NCBI RefSeq assembly: GCF_030811095.1
Contig: NZ_JAUSQL010000001.1
Location: 2,046,001-2,110,000 of the forward strand
Length of the DNA: 64,000 bases
Direction of reading: 5' to 3'
From: Trueperella abortisuis
GTDB taxonomy: Bacteria > Actinomycetota > Actinomycetes > Actinomycetales > Actinomycetaceae
The position numbers and the translations under genes were made by a program. Below the pieces are notes generated by a model. It searched no databases, had not been told where the DNA came from, and saw only the letters and a program-made list of their open reading frames with translations. Positions 28,592 through 36,585 of the stretch are shown in pieces. Within the stretch, counting starts at the first letter, position 1. Every line of letters begins with the position of its first letter.

Positions 28592-28912
28592 ATGCCTAGA
28601 AAGTATTCCGTCGAGTTCAAGGAAAAGGCGGTCCATCAGATCATCGAAATGGTCCGCCTGGAGTCTTGCTCACTCCACCGCGCCTACACGGAGGTCGGTG
28701 AGCTCCTTGGAGTATCTCACCACACGTTGCGGGCTTGGTACCGTGACAGCGCTTCAGTACGTGATGACTCTGACGCTTCAGGTGGCGAAACAATGGAAGA
28801 AGAGCTCAAGCGTCTGCGCCGTGAAAACCGCGAACTAAAACGAGCAAACGGGATTCTTAAGACAGCTTCGGCTTTTTTCGCAGCGGAACTCGACCGACCC
28901 ACGACCAAATGA
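28592..28912 (+). CDS. IS3-family transposase OrfA
   Basis: 106-residue helix-turn-helix protein (KYSVEFKEKAVHQI, then LLGVSHHTLRAWYRD) with a C-terminal leucine-zipper-like helix (EELKRLRRENRELKRANGIL). In the IS3 family OrfA binds the terminal repeats and is also the N-terminal half of the OrfAB transposase. GGAAGGA lies upstream of the ATG. A slippery heptamer near the 3' end allows fusion to OrfB. Confidence 0.9.
   Translation: MPRKYSVEFKEKAVHQIIEMVRLESCSLHRAYTEVGELLGVSHHTLRAWYRDSASVRDDSDASGGETMEEELKRLRRENRELKRANGILKTASAFFAAELDRPTTK
28873..28879 (+). promoter_or_regulatory. Programmed -1 frameshift site T TTT TTC
   Basis: In the orfA frame the codons read gcT TTT TTC, an exact X XXY YYZ slippery heptamer. 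The -1 frame is open from here into orfB, so an OrfAB fusion can be made. Confidence 0.75.
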
Positions 28913-29817
28913 TCTCCTACATCGACGCGTACAAAGATCAGTTTGGGGTCGAGGCCATCTGCAGAGTTCTAAAACAGGCAGATCGTGGATTCATCACCTC
29001 TCGTGGCTACCGCAAGGCGACCACTCGTGTTCCCAGCGCAAGGACCTTAAGCGATAGCCTGCTTATCCCAGAGATACAGCGTGTGCATGCGGAGAATTTC
29101 TCGGTCTACGGCATCCGCAAAATGTGGCACGCGATGAACCGTGAAGGCTTTCATATCGGCCGCGATAAGACTGCACGACTGATGAAGCTAGCAGGTGTTT
29201 CCGGCCGCCGACGTGGGCGAACCCCTGTGACAACGATTAGCCCGAAGACACCGGATCATCGCCCGGACCTAGTGCAGCGAAACTTTCGTGCACAAGCGCC
29301 AGGCAGGTTGTGGGTTGCCGACATTACCTACGTTCGCACCCTGTCAGGATTCGCCTATACCGCGTTTGTCGTGGATGTATTCAGCCGAAAAATTGTTGGT
29401 GTTGCTACACGCTCGACGATGCGTACCGATGCGCTGCCCATGGAGGCTTTGGAGCATGCGTTAACGACTGCCGGACGAATCCATGGAAACCAGTTAATTC
29501 ACCATAGTGATCGGGGCAGCCAGTACGTGTCACTGAAGTATTCCACCGCCCTAGCGGAATCCGGAATCCGTCCGAGTGTGGGAACAGTCGGCGATTCTTA
29601 TGACAATGCTCTAGCCGAAACAGTCAATGGTCTCTACAAGGCTGAACTGATTCATGCCCGGGGCCCGTGGACGTCGGTCGGAGAAGTCGAATTGGCCACC
29701 TTGCGGTGGGTGCATTGGTGGAACACCAAGCGGCTTCATGAAGCTTTGGACTACGCTACCCCACAGGAAGTAGAAACCGAGTACTATCTCACCCAGCCCA
29801 TCAACACAGGGCCGTAA
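28909..29817 (+). CDS. IS3-family transposase OrfB (DDE catalytic part)
   Basis: 302-residue rve-type integrase domain. Catalytic acids are visible in LWVADITYVRT (first D), HHSDRGSQYVS (second D) and NALAETVNGLYKAEL (E), followed by the usual YNxxRxH-like segment WWNTKRLHEALDYATP. The ATG overlaps the orfA stop by four bases, but the natural product is likely the OrfAB frameshift fusion. The gene appears intact. Confidence 0.93.
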   Translation: MISYIDAYKDQFGVEAICRVLKQADRGFITSRGYRKATTRVPSARTLSDSLLIPEIQRVHAENFSVYGIRKMWHAMNREGFHIGRDKTARLMKLAGVSGRRRGRTPVTTISPKTPDHRPDLVQRNFRAQAPGRLWVADITYVRTLSGFAYTAFVVDVFSRKIVGVATRSTMRTDALPMEALEHALTTAGRIHGNQLIHHSDRGSQYVSLKYSTALAESGIRPSVGTVGDSYDNALAETVNGLYKAELIHARGPWTSVGEVELATLRWVHWWNTKRLHEALDYATPQEVETEYYLTQPINTGP

Positions 29818-29972
29818 AAGAAGCGGAACTAAACCCAGGACGCTTCACACAGGTCAAGCTCACCATCGCCACCAACACCATCGACCACGACACCATCGAC
29901 CACCCCAAGCAGATCACCGCCTAACCACCCAACAACCACCCACCAATCAAAATCGAAAGGCAGATACACCAC

Positions 29973-30112
29973 GACCGTGGACTTGACCCAACCATGTCGG
30001 TGCGCACGTTCTCCGAGGTTGCGGTAGAGGTCGATAGCTACTCTGAGATGAGCATTTCATCAGCGGATCTCGATAGTAGATGTTTTGATGCAAGTGTTAG
30101 GAACGTGCTTTT
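29973..30112. other. Short stretch between IS elements, holding the 3' end of the broken immA gene
   Basis: Between IS256 element 1 and the IS21 element. On the minus strand 30108-30038 continues the immA frame once the IS21 element is removed; the rest shows nothing recognisable. Confidence 0.4.
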
Positions 30113-30238
30113 TGAAGCAGGGTGGTGACGATCGTGAAGCGGTGTGGTGACGATCGTGAAGCACTTTCGGTGGGCTGATAACTATTTCTACTAGCACGTG
30201 ACAATCCGGTTGCGTGCTTGTTAGAAAGGACGTCAGCC

Positions 30239-31873
30239 GTGACTGATTACCGGTTGATTATCAAGCTCCTGCTTCAGGGGCTCTCGTATCGGCAGATACA
30301 ACAACGCTGTGGTGCTGCTCAGGCCACGATTGCCAAAGCGCGCAAAGCCATTGATTCCCATGGCATCACCAGTGAACTTTTAGAGTCGTTAGACGATTCG
30401 GCGATTACTGATCTCATTGGTGATGGTCGACTCGTAGTCGCTGATGACTTCGTTGGTATCGATTTCGATGTTGTGATCAAAGCTCGTACCGGCAGGAACA
30501 AGACTCCACTGCGAGTGCTGTGGTCGACCTATCTTGACCAACCAGCACCACGTGGTCTGAAGTTCTATAGCTATGAGCGCTTCCGCCAGCTGGTGGCTGC
30601 CCATGTTGCCACCCAAGGCGTGACCGCACTGATTGTGCACCAGCCGGGCCATACCATGCAGGTGGATTGGGCGGGGTCGACCATGGCAGTTGTTGATCCG
30701 ATTACGGCTAAACGCAGCAAGATCCATATCTTTGTTGCTTCACTGCCGTATTCAGGAATGGTCTTTGCCCATGGCTTCATTGATGAAAAACAACCCTCGT
30801 GGCTGGAAGGGCACCGCTTGGCCTTCGAGTATTTCGGTGGCGTTACTGAGGTGGTTGTTCCTGATAATGCGTCTACGGCATCGAATCAGATTGCCAAAGG
30901 TGAACGCGCACGACGAGTCAACGCGAAGTATGAGGAATTTCTCGAGCACTACAACACTGCTGCTCTTCCAACTAATCCTGTTCGCCCACGTGAAAAAGGC
31001 AATGTGGAATCTGGAGTCAAGATTGTAACCAACTGGGTGATTCGCAAACTTGCCGATGTGGTCTTTGCCAGCCTTGACGACCTTAATGACGCGGTTGCCG
31101 GACAGGTTGAGGCGATTAATCATCGCCGCCCGTTTCGCAATCAGCAACGTAGCCGCCAGGATATCTTCGAAGAACTCGAATCTGACGAACTAGGTAATCT
31201 TCCTGCAACAGGGTGGGTAGATACCGTGTGGAAGAAGTCGAAAGTCACTCCTGACTGGCATATCACGATCAATACCGTGAAATACTCGGTGCCTTACCAG
31301 CTGGTGGGACGAAGTGTTGATGTGCGTATCCGTGGGCAGATCCTTGATGTCTTTGCCGATGGCCAAGCTCAGGCTCGTCACCAGGTCAGTGTCCAACGCG
31401 GTGCCTATGTCACCGATGTTGAACACGCTCCGCCGGGGATGGCCCAGGCTAGGAACCTATGGACACCGTCGTACTTTGTGACCCAAGCATCCCGGATTGG
31501 GCCGTATACCCGGCAAGCTGTTGAAGCGTTGTTGGCATCGAAAAAGATTACAGCCCAAGGCTTTCAACCAGCCCGCAACATCATCAAGCTAGGTAAAGCT
31601 ACAGAGAATAAACTAATTCTCGAGCAAGCATGCCAGCGCCTTCTAGGAGATGAAGGCCACCGCCAACGAGCTATTAGCTACACCGCGGTCAAGAACATGA
31701 TGGCAGTCATCCGCCATGAACAATCCACACGGCCAACCGCCCCGCCCACGCGGGAATCTGCACCAGCAACTCCATCACAGCCAGCACCGTCATCGCGTTC
31801 CCAATCACGCGGCATGCTCGGCGGGCGTGAGCAATTCTCACTGAGTGCTTTGATGAAAGAAGGAGACAACTAA
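30239..31873 (+). CDS. istA: IS21-family transposase IstA
   Basis: The 544-residue DDE transposase has an N-terminal helix-turn-helix (LLLQGLSYRQIQQRCGAAQATI). Its integrase core has catalytic residues in HTMQVDWAGSTM (D), VVVPDNAST (D) and REKGNVESGV (E). The C-terminal beta-barrel segment is followed by a Pro/Ser-rich tail. GTG at 30239 is preferred because GAAAGGA lies upstream; another frame start at 30218 is possible. The stop overlaps the istB start (TAATG). The gene looks intact. Confidence 0.93.
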   Translation: MTDYRLIIKLLLQGLSYRQIQQRCGAAQATIAKARKAIDSHGITSELLESLDDSAITDLIGDGRLVVADDFVGIDFDVVIKARTGRNKTPLRVLWSTYLDQPAPRGLKFYSYERFRQLVAAHVATQGVTALIVHQPGHTMQVDWAGSTMAVVDPITAKRSKIHIFVASLPYSGMVFAHGFIDEKQPSWLEGHRLAFEYFGGVTEVVVPDNASTASNQIAKGERARRVNAKYEEFLEHYNTAALPTNPVRPREKGNVESGVKIVTNWVIRKLADVVFASLDDLNDAVAGQVEAINHRRPFRNQQRSRQDIFEELESDELGNLPATGWVDTVWKKSKVTPDWHITINTVKYSVPYQLVGRSVDVRIRGQILDVFADGQAQARHQVSVQRGAYVTDVEHAPPGMAQARNLWTPSYFVTQASRIGPYTRQAVEALLASKKITAQGFQPARNIIKLGKATENKLILEQACQRLLGDEGHRQRAISYTAVKNMMAVIRHEQSTRPTAPPTRESAPATPSQPAPSSRSQSRGMLGGREQFSLSALMKEGDN

Positions 31874-32640
31874 TGACTTTTTCTACCGCACCACGTCAGC
31901 ATCTAGACGACACGTGGATGGAAACCTTCACCAAGCTACGCATGACTGCCTTTGGCCAGACCGTTATCAGTATGGCCAATGACAGTGCCTTTGATGAGTG
32001 GACGTTTTCAGACAAGATCATCTTCGCTGTAGAAAAAGAGGTTGCAGCTCGAGCAGAGCGACGATTTGCAAAACTGCTCAAGGCATCAATGACACCCCTG
32101 CCCGATGCTTGTGCTGCTGATATCCGTCACACACCAAAGCGCAACCTCACCCGTGAGTTAACTAGCCGGCTAGCGCATTGTCAATGGATAGAACACGCCA
32201 GCAACGTCGTTATCCTGGGCAAATCATCAGTCGGAAAGACCTATCTAGCCTGCGCTCTCTTACACGAAGCATGTAAGCGGGACTATTCAGCCAAGTTCTT
32301 CCGAACCGCAGACCTAGCCGACCAACTGGCCGTACTCGACCGCAGCGATCCCGCACGGTTGAAATTCATCAACCAGATAGTTGGCTGTGACCTGCTCGTC
32401 CTCGATGACTTTCTCACCACTCCAATTAGTGGTGAAACCGCCAACGAGCTGTTCAATCTTCTAGCAGCACGAGAAGGCAGAGGATCGACCATGGTCACTT
32501 CCCAATTCGCCCCAGAAGACTGGTACGAATCAATGCCTGATCGAGTCGTGGCTGAATCCCTACTCAACCGCCTTGTCGGCGGGGCAGAAATCGTCAACGT
32601 CGACGGACCGAACATGAGGCTGGCACCAACAGTGTCCTAG
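31873..32640 (+). CDS. istB: IS21-family helper ATPase IstB
   Basis: 255-residue DnaC-like AAA+ protein that helps IstA choose targets. Walker A is GKSSVGKTY (about residues 114-122), where the usual form is GxxGxGKS/T. Walker B is LLVLDDF (about 176-182), and a sensor region MVTSQFAPEDWYE follows. It overlaps istA by one base and is intact. A 13-bp inverted repeat (32658-32670 with 32686-32698) follows the stop and may terminate the transcript. Confidence 0.92.
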   Translation: MTFSTAPRQHLDDTWMETFTKLRMTAFGQTVISMANDSAFDEWTFSDKIIFAVEKEVAARAERRFAKLLKASMTPLPDACAADIRHTPKRNLTRELTSRLAHCQWIEHASNVVILGKSSVGKTYLACALLHEACKRDYSAKFFRTADLADQLAVLDRSDPARLKFINQIVGCDLLVLDDFLTTPISGETANELFNLLAAREGRGSTMVTSQFAPEDWYESMPDRVVAESLLNRLVGGAEIVNVDGPNMRLAPTVS

Positions 32641-33086
32641 TCCTCAGCAATAACTAAGCGCGTGGGTGACAACCGCTTCACAATCGTCACCCACGCGCTT
32701 CACGATGCTCACCATCGCGCTTCACGATCGTCACCACACCGCTTCATTTTCCACGCTCGCAACAGCAAGATCAGGTGTGCGCATTCGTGGGCGATAGTGA
32801 ATCGGGTGCGACTCTCCGGAGAATCCCGTAGCACCTCATGGTCGATGACGATTGTCTGCGCTGGGAATACGATGTCAGCTTTGGCCCCACCTTCGCGAAC
32901 GATCGATTTCTTGAGGTCCTGGAACACTGACATTCCGAGGATACTTCCATCCAAGCTGAGTTCTTGGTAGTCAATATTGGCGTCGAGCTGAAATTCGGCA
33001 AATGCTCACTATCGAGCGGTATTGCTTCGCGCAGGTGTGCGCCATCGTGGTACTTGGCAAGCAGCCTTTCAGCCTTCGTTTCAAGC

Positions 33087-33494
33087 CTATTTTTGCTGAG
33101 GTAGAGTGGTTGGAGGGTCACTAGTTTGAATCCCCGCCTTCAATAATGTTGATGATGTTCTCCCACTACCTGTCGCGAGATTCTGCTCTTTGGCGCGGCG
33201 AAGGGCAACGCGAGCAAGATCTGTTTCCATGGTGTAGCCGGACAGATCTGCGGAAACTTGGTTCTCGCGAGTCAATGCGGCCAGGTCAAACATTTGCTCG
33301 CGCTCAGCCCTGCTCAGTTTCAGAGCAGTTGCAATCTCCTCCAGCTTGCCATCGGGTGCGGCGCGACGGCCTTTCTCAATATCACTGAGATAAGGCGCAG
33401 TCACGCCGATCATGTCAGCGAAACGTCTCATGGTGTACTCATGCTGTTTGCGACGTTCGGCGACGAATCTCCCGAACTCAAATTGGTCGCTCAT
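33087..33494 (-). pseudogene. XRE-family regulator, C-terminus altered by a frameshift
   Basis: The first ~110 residues are a normal XRE helix-turn-helix (VAERRKQHEYTMRRFADMIG, then APYLSDIEKGRRAAP) and a linker. Near 33163 the frame slips. The natural continuation, SWENIINIIEGG, is present one base out of frame and would end at a TAG near 33130; the actual frame ends in unrelated residues. The DNA-binding part is probably intact and its palindromic operator lies just upstream, so it may still bind DNA. ATG at 33494 has GAGGATAC before it. Confidence 0.65.
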
Positions 33495-33506
33495 GTATCC
33501 TCATAG

Positions 33507-33530
33507 CGTGTTCGCTACCATGCGAACACG
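33507..33530. promoter_or_regulatory. Palindromic operator before the XRE gene
   Basis: A perfect 9-bp inverted repeat CGTGTTCGC with a 6-bp spacer, 13 nt before the XRE start codon. This is the expected place for autoregulation. Confidence 0.6.
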
Positions 33531-33597
33531 CGAATCCTGCGGGCTGCAAGAGGTCTTCTTGGGACGCGTCGTGCGATCCTTCAGGCTGTCCGGGCAG

Positions 33598-36585
33598 CTA
33601 ATCCTTGCGGTTGAGACGATCGTGAATCAGGGGCAGGAGCACGCGGTCAATATCTGCTTTGAACTGTGGATCGGAGAGGTACTTGATCGCAAAATCCTGG
33701 TTCTGATTCATGCGTTCGAGCACAATGTCCTTGATGCGCTCGTCGTAAACGATGGCGAACATGTCCAGCGAGTTGCGGGCACGTGACTGAACCTCAGGGT
33801 CGTCAACCATGTCCTCGGTCAGCTGCTCAATGACTTTGTCCATATGAGTGAACTCGGTGCCCCAACGGTCGTTGAGCTTGGAGAGGATGTTCGACAAAGT
33901 GTCCTTCTCGTCCTCGCTGGCACCACCCGTATCGGGATTGTTCGACAGTTCGCCCTCCTCATCAGCGAGCTCGATCGAACCTTCGTACACCTGCTGCAGG
34001 CGGTAGTACTGCAAGGCGACCTCGTCCTCAAGGCTCGGCGCGGGGGCACCGTCGATGTGGAGCTTTCGCACCAGGAGCCTGGCGTATGCGGCAAAGCGGT
34101 GGAGGCGCTCGTCGTCGTAGCGGATGATATGTGTCAGGAAGTCATAGTTGCGGGTGAACTTGTTCATCCTTGCCCGCACTTCCAGTTTGTCTTCTTCGTC
34201 AAGCTCGTTGAACCGGCCTACCGCTGGGTCAAGGTAGGCGTTGAGCTTGCTGAAGTCGAGATTCGTTTGCTTTTTCTGCTCGGTGAAGAACACCTTGGCA
34301 AAGCCCTCGATTTCCTTGTCTGTCCACAAATGGTATGAGGCAAGGAAATGGTACAGGTCGTAGACGATGTTGGGGTCGGTTTCTTCCGTGATACCAGTCG
34401 AGATGTAGTAGTCCTGGAAGGACCTTTGAATGTCCTCTGCGGAGTTGACGAAGTCGAGCACGAAGGTGTCGGTCTTTCCCGGGTGCATACGGTTGATCCG
34501 TGACAGCGTCTGTACGGCTTTGACTCCGTGGAGTTTCTTATCCACGTACATGGTGTGCAACAAGGGCTGATCAAAGCCTGTCTGGTATTTCTCGGCAACC
34601 AGCAGCAGCTGGTACTCGCCGGTGGCAAACCTCTCGGGTAGCTCGGCTTCGGGGATCTGGTTGAGCTGTTCTTCGGTGTACTCGGCACCCTCGTCTTCGA
34701 CAGTTCCAGAGAATGCCACGAGCACTCCAAGGTCGGTGTAGCCTTTCTGCGCAATATAGTCGCGGAAGGCGAAGTAGTAGCGCACCGCGTGAAGGCGAGA
34801 TCCGGTGACGAGCATCGCCTTGGCGTTCCCGCCGATCTTGTGGGCAACGTTGGTGCGGAAGTGCTCAATGATGATCTCCGCTTTTTGCCGCAGGTTATAT
34901 GGGTGCAGGCTCAGATACTTGCCCAGGGCTTTGTTTGCCTGTTTGGTGGAGTACTCGGGGTCATCAGCCGTGGTCTTCCCGACCCGGTAATACGTCTGGT
35001 ACGTGGTGTAGTTCTTCAACACGTCGAGGATGAAGCCCTCTTCGATGGCCTGACGCATTGAGTACACGTGGTAGGGGCGTGGAGTAGCATCCGGTACCGG
35101 AGTGCCGAAGATCTCTAGCGTCTTCTGTTTCGGCGTCGCAGTGAACGCGAAGAACGACAGGTTCTGCTGACGTCCCTGTGTGCGCAGCTCCTCGGCGATC
35201 TGCTCGTCAACCTCTAGTTGTTCCGCTTCGACCTGAGCTTCGGCGGCCGCGTAGCGTTCAAGCAGGTCCTCCTCGGACTCCTTGCCAGCAGTGGCGGTGT
35301 CTGCAAGCACTTGCTTGAGCTTCTCCGACGCCTCGCCTGTCTGTGACGAGTGAGCCTCATCAACGATGACGGCGAAGCGCTTACCAGTCGTCGCCACATT
35401 GCTCACGTCAACAAACGGGAACTTCTGCAACGTGGAAATAATGATCTTCGCACCATCGGCGAGCGCCTCTGTCAGTTGGCGTGCGTTCTTATCGACCCTC
35501 ACCACCACGCCAGCGGTGTGATCCATTGCGTAGATCGTGTCCTGCAGCTGTTTATCCAGCACGCGCCGGTCTGTGATCACAATGATCGAATCAAAGACTG
35601 CGCGCTGCTGGTCATCGTGCAGGTTCGACAGGTGGTGGGCAAGCCACGCAATAGTGTTCGATTTACCTGACCCAGCCGAGTGCTGCACCAGATAGTTCTT
35701 CCCTGCACCGTGGATTTTGGCGTCGGCCACGAGCGCACGCACGGCATCAAGCTGGTGGTAGCGCGGGAAGATCAACTTGTCTTTGCGCCGGTCGCTCTCG
35801 TGTGGGATGAACTGGACGAACCGATGCAGAATATCCAGTAGGGAGTCCTTCGCCAATACCTCCTCCCACAGATAGGAAGTCTTGTACTTACCCGGCACTG
35901 GCGGATTCCCAGCACCATTTTCAAAGCCACGGTTAAACGGCAAAAACACCGTGTCCATGCCCGCGAGCTTGGTGGTCATCCACACCTCGTCAGTATCAAC
36001 GGCGAAGTGCACCACCGCGCGGCGGTTCAGCCCGAACAAGACCTCACTGGCTGGGCGGGACCGCTTGTACTGGTCAACAGCATCCCTATAGGTCTGGCCG
36101 GTGAGCTGATTCTTCAACTCCATCGTCACCACCGGGATACCGTTGACAAACAACACGGTGTCAACGGAGTTGGAGTTCTTCGTCGAGTACTGCAGCTGGC
36201 GGACCACAGTCATTCGGTTCGCCCAGTACTTCTCTGCCAGCAGCTCGTTGAGGTCGGAACCCGGGGCGAAGAACACCAGCTTGAAACGGGCACCAAGATC
36301 TTCTACTCCGCGGCGCAGCACCTCCACGACGCCGCGCTTGTCGAGCTCGCGAGCAACACGCTTGCAGAACTTCTCACCAGCCTTCGCCCCATGAATGCGC
36401 TCTAGGCGCTCCCACTGCTGAGGTTGGGTCTCGCGCACAAAATCGAGTAGATCCTGCGGATACAAACCAAGCTGCTTATCAAAACCGGCCGATGGCCGTG
36501 ATTCGTAGAGGTCGAACTCGGAAGGACCGACATGAGTCAACCAATACTCGATCTCATCTTCAAACCTGCGCTCCGACGTATCCAT
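33598..36585 (-). CDS. hsdR: Type I restriction enzyme R subunit
   Basis: Endonuclease and DNA-translocating subunit of a type I restriction-modification complex. The 995 residues hold an N-terminal nuclease domain (DTVLFVNGIPVVTMELKN, with the E-x-K pair). A superfamily 2 helicase follows, with Walker A in HSAGSGKSNTIAWL (about residue 301), DEAH box VDEAHSSQ (about 411) and FFAFTATP (about 475). The C-terminal helicase domain contains TLSRINRMHPGK, and a helical tail follows. The ATG at 36585 shares its A with the hsdS stop; a GTG one codon earlier is possible. It is the last gene of the phd-hsdM-hsdS-hsdR unit and appears intact. Confidence 0.96.
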   Translation of the reverse strand: MDTSERRFEDEIEYWLTHVGPSEFDLYESRPSAGFDKQLGLYPQDLLDFVRETQPQQWERLERIHGAKAGEKFCKRVARELDKRGVVEVLRRGVEDLGARFKLVFFAPGSDLNELLAEKYWANRMTVVRQLQYSTKNSNSVDTVLFVNGIPVVTMELKNQLTGQTYRDAVDQYKRSRPASEVLFGLNRRAVVHFAVDTDEVWMTTKLAGMDTVFLPFNRGFENGAGNPPVPGKYKTSYLWEEVLAKDSLLDILHRFVQFIPHESDRRKDKLIFPRYHQLDAVRALVADAKIHGAGKNYLVQHSAGSGKSNTIAWLAHHLSNLHDDQQRAVFDSIIVITDRRVLDKQLQDTIYAMDHTAGVVVRVDKNARQLTEALADGAKIIISTLQKFPFVDVSNVATTGKRFAVIVDEAHSSQTGEASEKLKQVLADTATAGKESEEDLLERYAAAEAQVEAEQLEVDEQIAEELRTQGRQQNLSFFAFTATPKQKTLEIFGTPVPDATPRPYHVYSMRQAIEEGFILDVLKNYTTYQTYYRVGKTTADDPEYSTKQANKALGKYLSLHPYNLRQKAEIIIEHFRTNVAHKIGGNAKAMLVTGSRLHAVRYYFAFRDYIAQKGYTDLGVLVAFSGTVEDEGAEYTEEQLNQIPEAELPERFATGEYQLLLVAEKYQTGFDQPLLHTMYVDKKLHGVKAVQTLSRINRMHPGKTDTFVLDFVNSAEDIQRSFQDYYISTGITEETDPNIVYDLYHFLASYHLWTDKEIEGFAKVFFTEQKKQTNLDFSKLNAYLDPAVGRFNELDEEDKLEVRARMNKFTRNYDFLTHIIRYDDERLHRFAAYARLLVRKLHIDGAPAPSLEDEVALQYYRLQQVYEGSIELADEEGELSNNPDTGGASEDEKDTLSNILSKLNDRWGTEFTHMDKVIEQLTEDMVDDPEVQSRARNSLDMFAIVYDERIKDIVLERMNQNQDFAIKYLSDPQFKADIDRVLLPLIHDRLNRKD

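Larger units (their letters stand above)
28543..29847 (+). mobile_element. IS3-family insertion sequence inside IS256 element 1
   Basis: A 1305-bp element with perfect 23-bp terminal inverted repeats beginning TGAAGCGTCCTGGG (28543-28565 and 29825-29847). The flanking triplets AAC (28540-28542) and CAC (29848-29850) look like a 3-bp target duplication with one change. It carries orfA and orfB. Confidence 0.9.
27369..29924 (+). pseudogene. IS256-family transposase, nonsense codon and IS3 insertion
   Basis: Reading starts MTADPHHIDPTGYLEELLTQ. It meets an in-frame TGA at 27528-27530, where relatives have Ser before PERTNSRNGYR. It then continues in the same frame with family motifs: FIACDALSMKV, MVTSDAHMGIQAAV and NNPTERLNREIRRRTDVVGIFP. 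At 28542 the gene is cut by the IS3 element. Removing that element plus three bases restores the frame into QVKLTIATNTIDHD and a TAA at 29922. The product would be about 410 residues, normal for the family. It is inactive as it stands. Confidence 0.85.
27263..29972. mobile_element. IS256-family element 1, split by an IS3-family element
   Basis: Bounded by GTGGTGTATCTG (27263-27274) and its reverse complement CAGATACACCAC (29961-29972). No target duplication is seen at these borders, so one side may have suffered a deletion. It contains a transposase with an in-frame stop and an inserted IS3-family element. Without the insertion it would be about 1.4 kb. Confidence 0.65.
30113..32746 (+). mobile_element. 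IS21-family insertion sequence
   Basis: A 2634-bp element whose 28-bp tips match at 26 positions (TGAAGC..., 30113-30140 and 32719-32746). It is flanked by TTTT on both sides (30109-30112, 32747-32750), a 4-bp target duplication. Both ends carry tandem ~22-bp repeats containing TGACGATCGTGAAGC (two copies on the left, three variants on the right), the multiple transposase-binding sites typical of IS21. It contains istA and istB. Confidence 0.88.
30038..33121 (-). pseudogene. ImmA/IrrE-type metallopeptidase gene, frameshifted and split by the IS21 element
   Basis: On the minus strand the N-terminal part reads KAERLLAKYHDGAH and PLDSEHLPNF. One base is then out of frame near 32990, and the sequence resumes as DANIDYQELSLDGSILGMSVF. 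The zinc motif RFTIAHECAHLIL (HExxH) follows. After RAWK the gene is cut by the IS21 element at 32746; removing the element and one TTTT copy keeps the frame open to a TAG at 30038-30040. Paired with the XRE gene directly upstream, it was an XRE-ImmA module of the kind that controls mobile elements or stress responses. It is dead by two independent lesions. Confidence 0.75.

Noticed and set aside
33110..33150. tRNA T-arm-like TTTGAATCCCCGCC
   Set aside because: It lies at the end of the XRE reading frame and no acceptor stem, D-arm or anticodon arm can be folded around it.
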